The position numbers were made by a program, and so were the translations under genes. Shown piece by piece: positions 34,096 to 44,470 of a stretch of DNA of 64,000 nt. The DNA is taken from the NCBI GenBank assembly GCA_013146195.2, contig CM028378.1, positions 86,672,295 to 86,736,294 of the forward strand, read 5' to 3'. The DNA comes from Codonopsis lanceolata (Eukaryota > Streptophyta > Magnoliopsida > Asterales > Campanulaceae). The notes below the pieces were generated by a model. The model did not search any database and was not told the DNA's origin. It saw only the letters and a program-made list of their open reading frames with translations. Each line of letters begins with the position of its first letter. The first letter of the stretch is position 1.

Positions 34096-34627
34096 ATAAA
34101 TAAGAAACATCATTAATCTCATAAAAAATAATTCTTACATTTTTACTTTTTATTTCAATATAAATTTTAAAAATCCAATAATATATTTCATAATAAAGAT
34201 AAGATAGGCTCATAATTAGACCCCGAATATTACTAATTTGTTTGACTTAAATAATTAAGAAACAAAATATTGATCTGATTCTGGTTCTCACGAATTTTGA
34301 ATTGGTTTTGGATCGAAACAAAGTATTGGTTATCATACATGTTGGGTAGGTTCTGGTTAATTTTTTAAAACCCCAAGTAGTGGTCTGGTTCTGAGTCTTT
34401 TAAAAAAAAAAAAAACAAAAACTAGACCGAATCGGATCAAGATCACCCCTACCATCTATTCTTACCTAGCTAGCTCGTTTGCTACCACTACTAGTTTGAT
34501 ACACAAATTTAAAAAAAATGACTGATTCTATTATAAATATTAGAATAATGTGTATTTTTCAAATATATTAATGTGAAAGTAGAGTCTATGAATTAGAGTG
34601 AGAATCAAATAAAATGTAAAACAGAAC
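34096..34627. other. No gene recognised
   Basis: AT-rich sequence. Confidence 0.4.
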
Positions 34628-35176
34628 ACCTAAACGCAACACCAAAATCCCTAAACGCAACACCATTTAAAATGTAAAATTACTTTGCTACCCCTCTTCA
34701 CATTTAAACTATACTACCTCCTCCCTCCTCCCCCCTTCACGTAATTTTAATTACGTGTCATTATTGATTCGATTTCCATTGTTAATTCGCATGATAGTAC
34801 ATGTGAATTAAATTGATTTTGATTCGATTTATTTTTTCTTTTCAATTACGAACAAAAAACTGTTGATTTGTATTTTTTTTCGATTTCGGACAAAACAACC
34901 GCTACAAACTAGCGGATGTTTTATAAAACAACCGCTACACACTAGCGGATGTTTTATAAAACATCCGCTAGGGCGTAGCGGATGTTTTATAAAACATCCG
35001 CTAGTGTGTAGCGGTTGTTTTATAAAACATCCGCTAGTTTGTAGCGGTTGTTTTATAAAACATCCGCTAGTTTGTATAAAAAGTGATTATCTATTAAATG
35101 TTAAAAGGGGCATTTAGGTCATTTTATACATTAAATGGTGTTGCATTTAGGGAATTTGGTGTTGCGTTTAGGGTTA
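34628..35176. mobile_element. Inverted-repeat element with palindromic core array
   Basis: Left arm CCTAAACGCAACACCAAAAT, CCCTAAACGCAACACCATTTAA; the right arm (TTAAATGGTGTTGCATTTAGGG, then GAATTTGGTGTTGCGTTTAGGG) is its inverse. Each arm has the CCTAAACGCAACACC motif twice. No convincing target duplication. The centre holds the 33-bp array at 34892-35075. Confidence 0.65.
34892..35075. repeat. 33-bp tandem array, about 5.5 units, each with two palindromes
   Basis: Consensus unit TTTTATAAAACATCCGCTAG plus TTTGTAGCGGTTG. TTTTATAAAA is a perfect palindrome and CCGCTAg..tGTAGCGG a near-perfect one, so the array can fold in many registers. Units vary at the CATCCG/CAACCG and TTTG/TGTG/GGCG positions. 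Confidence 0.9.
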
Positions 35177-35431
35177 ATAAAAATAACCTCCAAAAATGAA
35201 ATATCATAAATTAGACAAAACTTCAATTCAACTTTTTGTAACGAGTAAGCCTCATGTAAGATAATCTTACATATCTTAATTTGTAACACGGTCTTATTGA
35301 TATCAATTCATAAAATGGAATTTCACTCTCTCGCAACTCAATCCATCAATACACAATAGACCGAGTAAAGAGAATATGTCTTATAAAAAATATCTGTAAG
35401 TCCGTGTTACTTAATTTTTTTATCTTTTATA
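35177..35431. other. No gene recognised
   Basis: AT-rich sequence resembling the TTACATGAGACTTATTC-type repeat seen near 38640; otherwise nothing. Confidence 0.35.
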
Positions 35432-35434
35432 ATA

Positions 35435-35655
35435 AGTAACCTCGTCAATTTCTAGAAATCCGAAATGGTGCGAGAGCGATATGGCAATTTATGAGTCCGT
35501 TGACTTTGGATCATTCCATGTGACTTTTGATCATTCCATGTGCGATTAACATAATAAGTAAACTCATCGATTTCTAGAAATCCGAAATGGTGCGAGAGTG
35601 ATATGGCAATTTATGAGTCCGTTGACTTTGGATCATTTCATGTGCGATTAACCCA
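35435..35655. repeat. 122-bp tandem duplication upstream of the DUF247 gene
   Basis: TTTCTAGAAATCCGAAATGG starts at 35450 and again at 35572; both copies continue with GTGCGAGAG.GATATGGCAA and GAGTCCGTTGACTTTGGATC. The first copy has an extra partial repeat of TTTTGATCATTCCATGTG. Confidence 0.88.
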
Positions 35656-35749
35656 ATTTTTTTTTTTTTAATCAAGGAACCTGAAATTTTCCTTCCCATT
35701 TCGCCCCTACTTGCTGTTGGACGACTCATATTCTTGGAGTGAGATTTTG

Positions 35750-35790
35750 GCTTAAAAAGGGAACTTCTTTTTGAATTATTGTAGAGATCT
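35750..35790 (+). promoter_or_regulatory. Putative promoter of the DUF247 gene
   Basis: A TATA-like CTTAAAAAGG near 35752 precedes a CT- and CA-rich leader (35800-35890) of the kind found in plant 5' UTRs. Confidence 0.35.
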
Positions 35791-35933
35791 ATCACCCACA
35801 CCACTCATCTCCTCCATCTTCACTTGTTCTCCAGCAAAATCACACATACTCACACACCTTCATCTACACACACTTCATCCATTTGTTCAAGGAAGGCTAC
35901 AGATCTTCACTCAACTTTTCCCTTAGAAGTATT

Positions 35934-36364
35934 GTAAGCTCTGACTCTCAACTTTAGTATCATTATGAAAGCTTTTATTGGAATTTCCGTTTGTGATTTC
36001 TCTTGCATTATGAGCTAAACTAGTATAAGTAAGATTGTGATGAATCTCTATTTTTGAAGCATGCTCTAGTAGTTTTCTATTGGGAAGAAATATTGGACCC
36101 ATTATTGTAATTAAATGATGAGTAATATGAATAGAAAATTACCCCTTAAATGGTAGATATGGAATTGTGTCTCGATTATCATTATGTTAGGAGGAAAAAA
36201 AAAAGAATAGAAAATTACATTTTACATTGTGTCTATTAACATGTCCAGCTGAAATGGTTGGATATAGAAAAATAATAGAAATATTGGACCCATTAAAGTC
36301 CTCCTTCTCTGTGTACCTTATCAATAGCAAAATGACTATCATCTGATGTTGCTGCTTTTTCCAG
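35934..36364 (+). other. Putative 5'-UTR intron of the DUF247 gene
   Basis: ATT|GTAAGC at 35934 is a good donor, and TGCTGCTTTTTCCAG ending at 36364 a good acceptor. The first ATG after it is at 36371. Confidence 0.45.
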
Positions 36365-36370
36365 AGCAAA

Positions 36371-36466
36371 ATGACAACCCCGTGTCCAAATGTAGAGGCA
36401 TCAACTCAGAGAAATAATTCAGAATATCATTCAATCAACATGGATAATCCACCTATGAATGAAGTT
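36371..36466 (+). pseudogene. Short upstream frame before DUF247, out of frame
   Basis: ATG at 36371 reads MTTPCPNVEAS.. MDNPPMNEV and stops. One base out of step, the main frame is open just after this point (SLESSSQETRKEPLSAEGG) and runs straight into the DUF247 protein. The simplest view is that the original start was here and a one-base deletion near 36464 cut off about 65 residues. It could also act as a short upstream frame. Confidence 0.4.
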
Positions 36467-36573
36467 TAGAGTCATCAAGTCAAGAAACAAGAAAAGAACC
36501 ACTTTCAGCCGAAGGTGGGGATCCTGCACGGCTCGTGGCGAGGAGAGAGGCTGAAAACAAGTGGGTAAGTTGC

Positions 36574-37806
36574 ATGAAAGAGAAGCTGTTGTTATACTCA
36601 GGGCAGGATGTCCCTGATCCCTATCAAGTGTGTATCTATAAAGTTCCAGAGAGGCTCCGCAAAGTAAATGAAGATGCCTACACTCCTCGAATAGTATCCA
36701 TCGGCCCTTTTCACCATGGCAAACCCCACCTACAGGCTATGGAACGGTATAAATGGAGATGCCTAGATAGATTTCTGAAAAGATCAGGTAACAACCTAAA
36801 TGTCCTCTTCAAAATTGCAATGGATATGGAGAGCTTGGTGCGCATATGTTACTATGATACATTCGATCATCTTACTACCCAAGATTTTTCAGAAATGGTA
36901 ATGTTGGATGGCATATTTATAGTTGAGCTCTTCATAGAGAATCATACCTGTGGGTATACAGAAATTTTTGACCTCAAATTTATGAAGAATGATATATTGC
37001 ATGACATGTTGTTACTTGAAAATCAACTTCCTTTCTTTGTTCTGCAAAATTTATTCGAACTTCAGTTTTGTGGATTTGAAATCCATGATGTTGCCTATGA
37101 GTACTTCAAGAAGGTGGGAATTACGGATACACTTCAGAAGCCTATATACCTTGATGTAAGACATCTACTGGATTTTTTGAGAAATTGTCACCTTTCCCAA
37201 ATTCAAGCCACAGGCAGACGCGGATGCTATGGAAGGATTGTACATACACGCAGTGCAACAGAGCTACAGGAGGTAGGGGTTAAGTTCAGTAACGGGGGGA
37301 TACATGCCCGTCTATTCATGGTAACGCTTGATACTGATGAAGGAATATTGACAATTCCACAAGTCAATGCAAACGAGTTGACCCATGCATTGTTTGGAAA
37401 TTTTATAGCTTTTGAGCAGTGTGGACGGTATAAGAGTAAACTGGTAACTAGTTTTATAATCCTCATGGACAGCCTTATAAACACTTGTGAAGATGTGGAT
37501 TTACTTGTTAAGGCGGGTATTATCCAGAATTTGCTCGGTGACAATCAGCTTGTGGCCGACCTCTTTAACAATCTTTACAAGGAGACTGTGGATAGCCATG
37601 ACTTCTTCTATACTGATATTTGTACTGATCTGAATAAATACAGCAGAGACTATTGGCACCAATGGAAAGCAACATTGTTGAAGTGGAAACGGATGTTGAG
37701 ACAAGACTACTTCAGCAATCCATGGTCTACAATTTCTGTTATTGCCGCTGTTATATTGCTTGCCCTTACTGCCATACAGACTGCATGTTCTATCGTTCAA
37801 ATATAA
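36574..37806 (+). CDS. DUF247 (UPF0481) family membrane protein
   Basis: The only near-intact host gene. The frame starting at the ATG at 36574 encodes 410 residues. The family hallmark begins at about residue 20 with CIYKVPERLRKVNEDAYTPR and IVSIGPFHHG. It continues with YKWRCLDRFLKR, the MLDGIFIVELF segment and LLLENQLPFFVL, and ends with a hydrophobic stretch (about 384-406, SVIAAVILLALTAIQTA) that fits the usual C-terminal membrane anchor. Length is normal for the family (about 400-500). I chose 36574 because it is the first in-frame ATG; the open frame continues upstream to a stop at 36460 and joins an out-of-frame ATG at 36371, so the natural N terminus may be lost by frameshift. In grasses two DUF247 genes are linked to the S and Z self-incompatibility loci; in other plants function is mostly unknown, so no role is claimed. 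No interruptions within the domain. Confidence 0.88.
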   Translation: MKEKLLLYSGQDVPDPYQVCIYKVPERLRKVNEDAYTPRIVSIGPFHHGKPHLQAMERYKWRCLDRFLKRSGNNLNVLFKIAMDMESLVRICYYDTFDHLTTQDFSEMVMLDGIFIVELFIENHTCGYTEIFDLKFMKNDILHDMLLLENQLPFFVLQNLFELQFCGFEIHDVAYEYFKKVGITDTLQKPIYLDVRHLLDFLRNCHLSQIQATGRRGCYGRIVHTRSATELQEVGVKFSNGGIHARLFMVTLDTDEGILTIPQVNANELTHALFGNFIAFEQCGRYKSKLVTSFIILMDSLINTCEDVDLLVKAGIIQNLLGDNQLVADLFNNLYKETVDSHDFFYTDICTDLNKYSRDYWHQWKATLLKWKRMLRQDYFSNPWSTISVIAAVILLALTAIQTACSIVQI

Positions 37807-38135
37807 TTTTTGATGTTTTTTTATGGGTTTCTATTGTTGAATTGAATACTATATGATTAGAATTTCATGTCAGTATTGTAAAACCTCGATATTCGATCTA
37901 TTTAATTTTTATATGTAAACGATTTGGATCCACTTTTAAAATATTTGACAAGATCAAAATATGAATGTTAGCTTTTCCTTTATTAATATATAATTACTGA
38001 TAGTATTATATTATACTCCCTCTGATTCCGGACAAATAATCCACGTTTGAAAGTCAAACTTTTTAAGGAAATGATGACATTTTTCATAGTTCATTAATAA
38101 ACCAAAGAATCATCATATTCCTCTTGAGTTATAAA
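37807..38135. other. 3' flank of the DUF247 gene with MITE scrap
   Basis: ACTCCCTCTGATTCCGGACAAATAATCC (38015) with GTTTGAAAGTCAAACTTTTT begins a MITE-like repeat also seen near 41935 and 43425. No terminator can be defined. Confidence 0.4.
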
Positions 38136-38690
38136 CAAGGAAAATGACGAAAAGAATCCCGCACGTGAAGACCACGTGTGATTTAATGCCGAGTTTTTAA
38201 CGGCAATTGACGGGAGGAGGATAAATGAGACAAATGACAATCTTGAATGCTAAAGTGAGACAAACCTTAGTTTAGTTGGTAAATTGGGATTTGGTAGAAA
38301 TTTTGGAGGATAAAAAGCAATTTGGCCAAATTTTTATTTTAGTCTACGTTGGAGGCACATTTGCATTTAACTAAATTTCTCTAACGGTACCTAACAAAAA
38401 GATTGACCGCATAAAAATATAAACGTTTTCCAATGAAATTGGTACCAAATTTCTTAAGGGATACTATTGGTGGAGAATACCAAATTTAAAAGTTCTAAAA
38501 TTATGGCAGAAACGTTTGTAAGACGGTTTTACAAATATTTTTTGTAACACTGATCCTATTTACTCGATCCATCATGTATCGATGGGTTGAATTGTGAAAA
38601 AATGTGGCTTCACCTTATAACTTAAGATCCACAAGGCATAGTCTTACATGAGACTTATTCTAAAATTATACTATCATTTGCCTATAACAT
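38136..38690 (+). repeat. Copy of the 63.45-64.0-kb sequence (right TIR of Pack-MULE plus flank)
   Basis: From ATGACGAAAAGAATCCCGCA to CCTATAACATAGGC it matches 63448-64000 at about 90% by eye. It includes the right arm of the MULE at 62231-63633, its AAATTTTTA duplication and at least 360 bp of outside sequence, so this is a duplication of a larger unit. Confidence 0.8.
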
Positions 38691-38990
38691 AGGCCAATTT
38701 GGAGCATTGAATGTAGGTATGTCAATAGATCGGATTCGGATCGGATCATCAAATTCATTATCCAATTTATTAAGAAATTATTGGACTTGGATCGGATCTG
38801 ATTATCTTTTAGATATTTGAAAGCTCGATCAATATCCTAAATTTTCGGATTTAGGTTTTATTAGCTCCTAATTAAAGTACTTAATAAAATTAATATCGAT
38901 GCATTTTTGCTTAATCAAAGAATGAATAAAATTAAAAATTCATGTTTTTAACTTACATAAATATGAATAATAATTTTAGTGAGATCTTAA
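38676..38990 (+). repeat. Direct repeat with degenerate hAT-MITE sequence (copy 1)
   Basis: CATAACATAGGCCAATTTGG and AGCATTGAATGTAGGT, then GGATCGGAT-rich sequence like MITE family H. Matches 39977-40290. Confidence 0.75.
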
Positions 38991-39075
38991 AAAACAACGT
39001 CCATAGAAGAGAAAACGGCATCGCACACACTAATTGGGAAAATGTGGTTGACATCCCTTCCAACAAGCTTTTCAT

Positions 39076-39195
39076 TAGGGGTGGCAAAATGGGTGTTATG
39101 GATAAATGTATAATAGGTCATTATCCATGGAACCATGGATCCATGGATAATGGCCTATTATCCATTTATCCATAACACTCATTTTGCTACCCCTA
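39076..39195. mobile_element. Fold-back hAT MITE, 120 bp, near-complete palindrome
   Basis: TAGGGGTGGCAAAATGGGTG and its inverse, ending TTTTGCTACCCCTA, pair over nearly the whole length around CCATGGATCCATGG. CTTTTCAT is duplicated exactly at 39068-39075 and 39196-39203 (8 bp, hAT). Confidence 0.92.
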
Positions 39196-39203
39196 CTTTT
39201 CAT

Positions 39204-39560
39204 GTGTGCAATGTGAGTGGTTTGGTGATTTTTATTTTTATCCCGTTTTACCCTTTTTTTCACCTCAAAATTTATTATTACTATTTTAATTTTTTTAAAA
39301 TATCTACACATTTTTATCTATAAATAGAAACTTAGTTTGCTCCATTTGGATAAATCAATTTTCTACAATATTTTGAATTTTCCTTTATCTATTTTGCATT
39401 ATGCTTGTTCTATTTTTTATAATGATTATTAATATTTGAAAAATATTATTATTACAAATTAATTAAAATTTGAATTTTGTAATTTATGCAATATAAAAAA
39501 AATATTACACAAACAAAATTATTTATTAATATATAATATATAAAGATATAATATACTTTA
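39204..39560. other. No gene recognised
   Basis: Very AT-rich sequence. Confidence 0.4.
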
Positions 39561-39822
39561 TACTCCCTCCGTCCCTAATTTATTGTCCTGGTTGACCCGG
39601 CGCATCGTTTAAGAAAATTTATTTGACTGGATTATTAATATTGGTTTAATGTGTAGTTTCCTTTAAAGCCCATGTGTATGTGGCCCATAATTAAAGTAGG
39701 GTGAAAAAGTAAGGATAAAGTGGTAAAAGTGATGTTCTAAAAAGGTAAGTTTCAAAGTGGACAATTATTTTGGGACGGACGAAAAAGGAAAGGAGGACGA
39801 TAATTTAGGAACGGAGGGAGTA
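39561..39822. mobile_element. Stowaway-like MITE (copy 3, inverted)
   Basis: TACTCCCTCCGTCCCTAATT to GGAACGGAGGGAGTA with TA at both ends. The interior is the reverse complement of the copies at 29.3 and 29.6 kb. Confidence 0.85.
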
Positions 39823-39976
39823 TAAAAATGATAGAGTATGTAAAATTATTGGAATTTGTGTCACTACTGAAATACGTTTTTTTTTTTGGTAGATTAGAGT
39901 AGCATAAAGATATTGTTTATTTATTTTTAATGATATAAGTAGTTTGGGGGAGAAAATGTTGCTCCCTCATTGTACA

Positions 39977-40290
39977 TAACATAGGCCAATTTGGAGCATT
40001 GAATGTAGGTCTGTTAATGGATCGGATTTGGATTGGATCAGTTTAATTAATTCATTATCCGATTTATTTAGAAATTATCGGACTTGGATCGAATCGGATT
40101 ATCTTTTAGATATTTGAAAGCTCAATCAATATCCTAAATTTTCGTATTCAAATTTTATTAGCCCCTAATTAAAGTACAGAATAAAATTAATATTGATGCA
40201 TTTTTACTTAATCAAAGATTGAATAAAATTAAAAATTCATGTTTTTAACTTACATAAAAATGAATAATAATATTAGTAAGATTTAAGAGT
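39977..40290 (+). repeat. Direct repeat with degenerate hAT-MITE sequence (copy 2)
   Basis: Matches 38676-38990, including the shared flank GGCCAATTTGGAGCATTGAA. The MITE part runs on to about 40490 and is broken by the copia LTR at 40500. Confidence 0.75.
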
Positions 40291-40499
40291 TCGTCAAAAA
40301 ATTTATATTTAGTTGCATTAATAATTATTAATGATTAAAAATTCATTATTAGTAATTTTTATATGTATGATATTAATATATTTTTTATATCGAATCTGAT
40401 CAAATTATTAACGGATCGAAACACCTTAATCTATATATGATTAAATTTCCGGGAGATCAGATCAAAATCGGATAATCGAATTTAAAAACTACATCTATA

Positions 40500-40731
40500 T
40501 GTTAGAATATTAGTCAATATTCTCAATATATTGAGTAATATTCGGATTACCTGTTTATATTTGTATCATTATCTTTCCATATATTTGTTAGGAGTATTTG
40601 AATTATTTAGTTCCTAGATTAGTGGTAGTGATTAGTGATTAGCCTTGATTACCGCCAAATGATTGGTTTGACTTAGTGATGTATATATACGGATGTTTAT
40701 CAATGAGAAAGGTAAGGAAGATATTCTTTCA
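40500..40731 (+). mobile_element. Ty1/copia 5' LTR
   Basis: TGTTAGAATATTAG to ..TATTCTTTCA: TG...CA, 232 bp, with a TATA-like GTATATATAC at 40681. It is followed directly by a primer-binding-like TGGTATCTTGAG (40732), close to the initiator-Met tRNA site TGGTATCAGAG used by copia elements. No 3' LTR was found downstream. Confidence 0.7.
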
Positions 40732-40821
40732 TGGTATCTTGAGTCCCTGGGTTTTCTTTCCTCTACCAAGACCTTTCTTCCGCTGCGCCCATTACTCCAT
40801 ACCCATCTTCCTTCTTGATCA

Positions 40822-41643
40822 ATGTCTTCGTCTTCAAAATTCTCCTACCACCCAGCCTTTGTCGTCTCAAACATCAAAAACCACATCTCGATGACCCTCG
40901 AACTGGAAAACGTGCAATACGCCACTTGGGCGGAATTGTTCAAGGTTCATTCCAAGTCGCATTGGGTTATCCACCATATTATACCGCCGGCAAAGGGTAA
41001 GGAGAAGGTACCAAAGACGGATGATGAAATCGAGATGTGGGATAATCTCGATTCCACTGTCAAAGGGTGGATATACTCCACAATTTCGACTGACCTTCTC
41101 AACACTATCATGGTCCCTGACTGCACGGCAATGGAAGCCTGGACAGCCCTTAGTGACATCTTCCAGGATAACAAACATTCCCGCGCCGTAGCGCTTGAGC
41201 AGGATTTTTCTCGCACGCTCATGGAAGATTTTCCAACAGCATCGGCCTATTGTCAACACCTCAAACTTCTTGCAGATCAACTAAAGAATGTTGGGGCACC
41301 CGTGTCAAATGACCGCTTAGTATTGCAGATGGTGGCAGGGCTTACGGAGGCCTACAATGGTGTTGCCACCGTATTGCGACAGAAGGATCCATTGCCCACG
41401 TTTACTCAGGCCCGTTCCATGCTCTCTTTGGAAGAAGCCGGACTGAACAAAAAGGCATCCATGGCCTCGGTAATGGTAGCAAAGGAAGCTGCTCGCTCTG
41501 TTTCAGTGGGAGATGGGTCATTTGTTGCAGGTCAGTCCAACAACAATCAGCGCAACAACAACCGTACTTCTGGTAAAGGAAAAGGGGGTGGCACTGGTTC
41601 TGATCGAAATCGAAACAATGGTAAAGGGGGTGGCAAGGGTTGA
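40822..41643 (+). CDS. Copia-type gag polyprotein, gag only, intact
   Basis: A 273-residue open frame beginning MSSSSKFSYHPAFVVSNIKN, with the gag signatures YATWAELFKVH, MWDNLDSTVKGWIYSTIS, EAWTALSDIFQDN, LKLLADQLKNVGAPVSNDRL and LQMVAGLTEAYNGVATVLR. This is the UBN2-type gag domain that forms the particle shell. The C terminus is Gly/Asn/Lys-rich (SGKGKGGGTGS..) and ends at a stop before any CCHC zinc knuckle. No protease, integrase or RT follows. It sits about 90 bp after the LTR and primer site at 40500-40744. It may be a gag-only non-autonomous element, or the rest may have been lost and the 3' LTR deleted. That the frame is unbroken amid dead elements suggests a recent insertion or selection. 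Confidence 0.85.
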   Translation: MSSSSKFSYHPAFVVSNIKNHISMTLELENVQYATWAELFKVHSKSHWVIHHIIPPAKGKEKVPKTDDEIEMWDNLDSTVKGWIYSTISTDLLNTIMVPDCTAMEAWTALSDIFQDNKHSRAVALEQDFSRTLMEDFPTASAYCQHLKLLADQLKNVGAPVSNDRLVLQMVAGLTEAYNGVATVLRQKDPLPTFTQARSMLSLEEAGLNKKASMASVMVAKEAARSVSVGDGSFVAGQSNNNQRNNNRTSGKGKGGGTGSDRNRNNGKGGGKG

Positions 41644-42080
41644 ATGTGATCAAAATTTGAATGTGAGAGAACTGTTGACCAACAGTTGGGTTGGGTAGCT
41701 GTCTCTCTCAAGTATTAAATGCACCCACTCTTCTTTTAAGGTTGTCCACCAAAAGCACGACATTATTGATATGTTTTTTTATCGTCTTAAATAAAAATAC
41801 TCCGTATTTTGTTTCTAAAATTTACGTTTTAACAAAAATACTATTCTCATTTTGAAATATGTTTTTTTTATCCGATCCATGTTCGTTATCTGCTCTCGAC
41901 TTCCTTTGGAATTCTACAAATATTTACCATTCGTTCTGGGTAAATAATCTTCATTTGAAAGTCAATTTTTTTAAAAAATAATATTTTTAATAGGTCATTG
42001 GTAATAAAATGATACTTTTATGTCTTAATTTTTAAAAGTGAACTCTTTAAATGAAAATCTCAAAATAAAATAGTTAACTT
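41644..42080. other. Post-gag sequence and MITE scrap
   Basis: No zinc knuckle, RT or LTR recognised. 41930-42010 holds the GGTAAATAATCTTCATTTGAAAGTC repeat. Confidence 0.4.
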
Positions 42081-42439
42081 TTTGTCCAAAATCTATAATA
42101 CAATAGAGGTCAGTGTGGCACGCTTACACTTGAGATAAAAAGGGGTCAGGATTTACTGTTTTACGGTGATCTAACGGCCCATATTTCCCTCAGCTTTCGC
42201 ATGTGCGAATGACGGTTTTCTCAATGAGTATTCTTTCTCTCTTTCTTACAATTAACTCACTTATCCATAAAACAGGTGAGAACGGTTAAATTTATCCACA
42301 ACGTCACTATTATCTCTCCAACCCCCTCTCTCCCCCCTATGACTCCACCTACTTTCTCCTCCAACCCTTTCTCTCTATTTACTCCACCCAGTTTCTGTCA
42401 AAGTAGTAGTTAGTCAAGACGACGCCTCTCTCTTTCTCT

Positions 42440-42460
42440 ATCTGTATATATAGTCTCATC
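42440..42460 (+). promoter_or_regulatory. TATA box and CT-rich leader of a possible small gene
   Basis: CTGTATATATAGTCTC at about 42446, then CATCGTCTTCCTTCAAGTCTC and a possible donor GGTTAAG|GTTCTT near 42500. Upstream (42300-42440) is strongly CT-rich. Confidence 0.4.
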
Positions 42461-42595
42461 GTCTTCCTTCAAGTCTCATCGCCTCCATCGCCGGTTAAGG
42501 TTCTTAATTATGTAATTTGATTTTCTTATTGTTGGTGGTTTGAATTGAACTTTAGGGTCTGTTAATTTGATTTGGAGAAAATGTTGGATTAATAG

Positions 42596-42745
42596 ATGGA
42601 AGCAGCTATTGGTCTTCGATCTTCTTCATTTGGTGTCTGTTCTTATAGACCTTCGAATCTAATCGTCGAATCCACATCGTCTACACCCCAATTGAATAGT
42701 GATTGGAGTAAATTAATTGATTTGGAGAAAATGTTGGGTTTGTAA
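42596..42745 (+). pseudogene. Short frame, possible first exon fragment
   Basis: After an ATTAATAG acceptor-like site the ATG at 42596 reads MEAAIGLRSSSFGVCSYRPS followed by a Ser-rich stretch, then KLIDLEKMLGL and a stop (49 residues). The start looks like an organelle-targeting peptide. GATTTGGAGAAAATGTTGG occurs both before (42569) and inside it (42718), a sign of local duplication. Not recognised. Confidence 0.3.
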
Positions 42746-44470
42746 TTGATTCGAACGGGGGAGAAAAATTGGGTTTGGATCGCGGGACGTTTGGCTAGAG
42801 CAATAGCATGCTAACAATATTTCAAGAGAGACCAAATACGTACAAGAGATTCTAGAGAGTGAAAGTAGTATATATATAGAGAGAGAAAGAGATTGGAAAC
42901 TAGAGAGTAACCAACTTCTTCGTTGGTTAGGATTCCTCTACAGAAATTTCACACGTGAACCTATCTATAATATAAAACACTCGGTTACAAAAAGCTAATT
43001 ACCGGCCAGTATATCAGTATTAGTTAGTTACTCTTTTACTGAGATATTACGGTTTTACAGTTATTATTTTACGATTTTACAATTTTACAGTTATTGTTTT
43101 ACTGATATTTATTGTTTTACAGTTATTGTTTTACTGATATATTATGGTCATAATTATTCAGTTAATTTTAGTGAAGCGATAAGTTTTGAATATTTGTATT
43201 TTAATTTTTTTCTTTTTAATTGTTATCATAATTAACTTAATCAATTTAAATTTTTTTCGACCCGTAATTTCGTATACAAATAAAAAAATATAAAAAAATC
43301 GTAAGTTTTGTAATTTGATTTTTTTTAATTTTTAAATGTTATCGTAATTAACTTAATCAATTTAATTTTTGTCCGACCCATTTTTTTGTTCAGCCCGCAA
43401 TTTCTTATACAAATTATTAATTAATCCCTCCGTTTAGGGCAAAGAGGCCCCGTTTGAAAGTCAATTTTTTTAAGAAAATAATACTTTTAGTAGTTCATTA
43501 ATAAGAAAATGACCTTTATGGTTTTACAAATATTTAGTGGTAGTTTTTTAATTGATTGCTATCGTAATCAACTGAATCCCAATTTAATTTATGTCTGACT
43601 TCGATTTATTTTTTTTATAAAAAAAATTGTTCGTAAGTTTTGTAATTAATTTTTGTAATTAAATATTTGTATTTTAATTTTTTTCTTTTAGTACTTCATT
43701 AATGATTCTTTTTAATTTAATTTTCGTTCGCCTGTTAGATTTTGTATGATAATATGTGGGAGGATTCGAGTTTTGTAGATGAAGCAGAAAATTTGGTTAA
43801 CTGAATGTGTTTGAATTTTCTTTGTCTGATGGGTAGGTGGAAATAATGGACAAAGTTATTGTATCTCATATTTCCAAACTAACCACTGTTATTAAGTAAG
43901 AACCCCCAGAAGAAGAAGATTATGTTTTCGTTATTGACAAAACAATACAATTTTATTTTCGTATTTTAACAGTAGTTACAATTAAAATATTTATTTCTTG
44001 GTTTTCTTATGAAATAAATATCGAAGTAAAATATTTTATTTTGTTAGATATTTGAGTTTTCTCCTCTTTTCGTTGTGTAGTGTACATATATCCAACTCCT
44101 ACAAATTATAAGTAAATATTAATTCATTTCCACATTATCTGCTTCATTTATTGATAAATTCTCAAACTGGCGTCGTGTCATCGACACATGCAAGAGTACT
44201 AGTTCTTTATAGTAAGCTCTCACTACCCATACCCAAATAAACAACTAATAAATTAATTAAAACCGTTATCGACAATGGAGCAGCAACAATTTCATGTAAG
44301 AAAAGTTTATTTACAAACTGAGAGAAGCTCAAGACAAATAAACCATACGAAGAACTGATCTAGCTATATCTACACTAGATCTAGTAGGATAAGTCTAGTT
44401 CAGGTATACAATATCGCAAAATTGGATCAGTATGAACATCTTCTAAAGCTTTATACATATGGCTGATAAA
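42746..44470. other. No gene recognised; low-complexity stretches
   Basis: 43040-43145 is a run of TTTTACAG and TTATTGTTTTAC motifs. 43425-43520 is another copy of the GTTTGAAAGTCAATTTTTTT MITE-like repeat. The rest is AT-rich. Confidence 0.4.

Noticed and set aside
34863..35117. Protein with IKHPLVCSGCF repeats
   Set aside because: An 11-residue repeat forced by the 33-bp DNA repeat; the palindromes explain the sequence better.
34628..35176. Interstitial telomere repeat
   Set aside because: CCCTAAA occurs only once or twice per arm, followed by CGCAACACC; not a telomeric array.
36535..36573. Start of the DUF247 protein at 36535
   Set aside because: The codon there is GTG; the first in-frame ATG is at 36574. 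The open frame upstream is treated as part of a frameshifted N terminus.
37227..37800. Minus-strand frames of about 100 codons
   Set aside because: Antisense of the DUF247 coding region.
38942..39323. Overlapping frames on both strands
   Set aside because: Products of the fold-back hAT MITE palindrome.
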